A DNA stretch of 11,645 bases from Candidatus Omnitrophota bacterium (GTDB taxonomy: Bacteria; Omnitrophota; Koll11; Gygaellales; JAHJCI01). Positions 11,545 to 11,645 of the stretch are shown here, piece after piece (the first letter of the stretch is position 1; each line of letters starts with the position of its first letter). The notes under the pieces were generated by a model. The model worked only from the letters and a program-made list of their open reading frames with translations, was not told where the DNA came from and did no database searches. The stretch spans positions 1 through 11,645 of the forward strand of contig JAUXFU010000010.1 in NCBI GenBank assembly GCA_030622705.1, written 5' to 3'. A program made the translations under genes and the position numbers.

Positions 11545-11645
11545 CCACAGAGGTCACAGAGTTATCAAGAGAACATAGAACAATAAATAAAGTTTTTTCT
11601 TTTTTTCTCTGTGTCCTCAAGTTTTCATCTCTGCGTTCTCTGTGG
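11545..11645. repeat. Inverted CACAGAG repeats at the window edge
   Basis: CCACAGAGGTCACAGAG (11545-11561) faces CTCTGCGTTCTCTGTGG (11629-11645), matching at 13 of 17 positions when inverted; CTCTGTGTCCTCAAG (around 11607-11621) is another inverted unit. The CACAGAG word recurs every 10 bp, as in the repeats near 9582. A single related arm, TTTGTGCCTCTATGTGA, is near 9516-9533. The element may continue past the window. Confidence 0.65.

Overview
This window looks like a chromosomal piece of an anaerobic, probably Gram-negative bacterium of fairly low GC. It carries two ferrous-iron (Feo) uptake operons side by side, a CcdA-like membrane thiol protein with a TPR partner, and a two-gene housekeeping cluster (DUF89 phosphatase and YggS/PLPBP). 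Every confident gene is on the minus strand. The dense family of palindromic intergenic repeats, some reading into the ends of genes, reminds me of uncultured PVC-type lineages such as Omnitrophota. That placement is an impression from memory, not something the sequence proves.

Layout, read in the direction of transcription from high to low coordinates. At 10848-11504 and 9921-10826 are yggS/PLPBP and a DUF89-type phosphatase, 21 bp apart. A 411-bp gene-free stretch (9510-9920) follows, filled with nested inverted repeats. Then come a CcdA/DsbD-like membrane protein (8802-9509) and a TPR membrane protein (8188-8802), joined by a TAATG overlap. Feo operon 2 is next: classical fur (7700-8152), feoA (7409-7639), a second FeoA-domain gene (7176-7412) and a canonical feoB (4850-6991). 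It is preceded by a good sigma70-type promoter and a Fur-box-like palindrome. Feo operon 1 is dtxR/mntR-type regulator (4041-4553), Fur-like regulator (3560-3997), FeoA-domain gene (3286-3552), feoA (3047-3271) and a divergent feoB (534-3050). It is preceded by a promoter whose -10 lies inside a DtxR-type palindrome, and a second similar palindrome sits before the fur-like gene. Downstream of feoB1 is a small GIY-YIG nuclease gene (150-485) bracketed by a perfect 15-bp inverted repeat, and then the start of a secreted Cys-rich protein cut by the window edge.

The two Feo operons encode the same machine (FeoA-type, FeoA-like, FeoB) but differ in regulators, in the order of the two FeoA genes and in the FeoB gate. 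Operon 2 has a Fur with a full set of metal ligands and a FeoB with the usual GCN/SCGAR/AKE motifs. Operon 1 has a Fur homologue that kept its structural CxxC pairs and DNA-recognition helix but lost the His/Asp metal-sensing residues. It also has a DtxR-type protein with a mixed MntR/DtxR ligand set, and a FeoB with altered gate motifs, a long Lys-rich insert and an extra C-terminal helix. My inference is that the two systems are not redundant: they may answer different signals or move a different metal.

The second theme is a set of multi-armed palindromes at about 157-210, 504-561, 4627-4730, 7045-7163, 9632-9694 and 9825-9952. Two subfamilies can be aligned by eye. They share a fixed core, while their arms differ in sequence but stay complementary. 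They supply the C-terminal codons of neighbouring genes, and one copy forms the 3' end of the GIY-YIG gene. A GIY-YIG nuclease that mobilises these palindromes is a speculative but testable idea.
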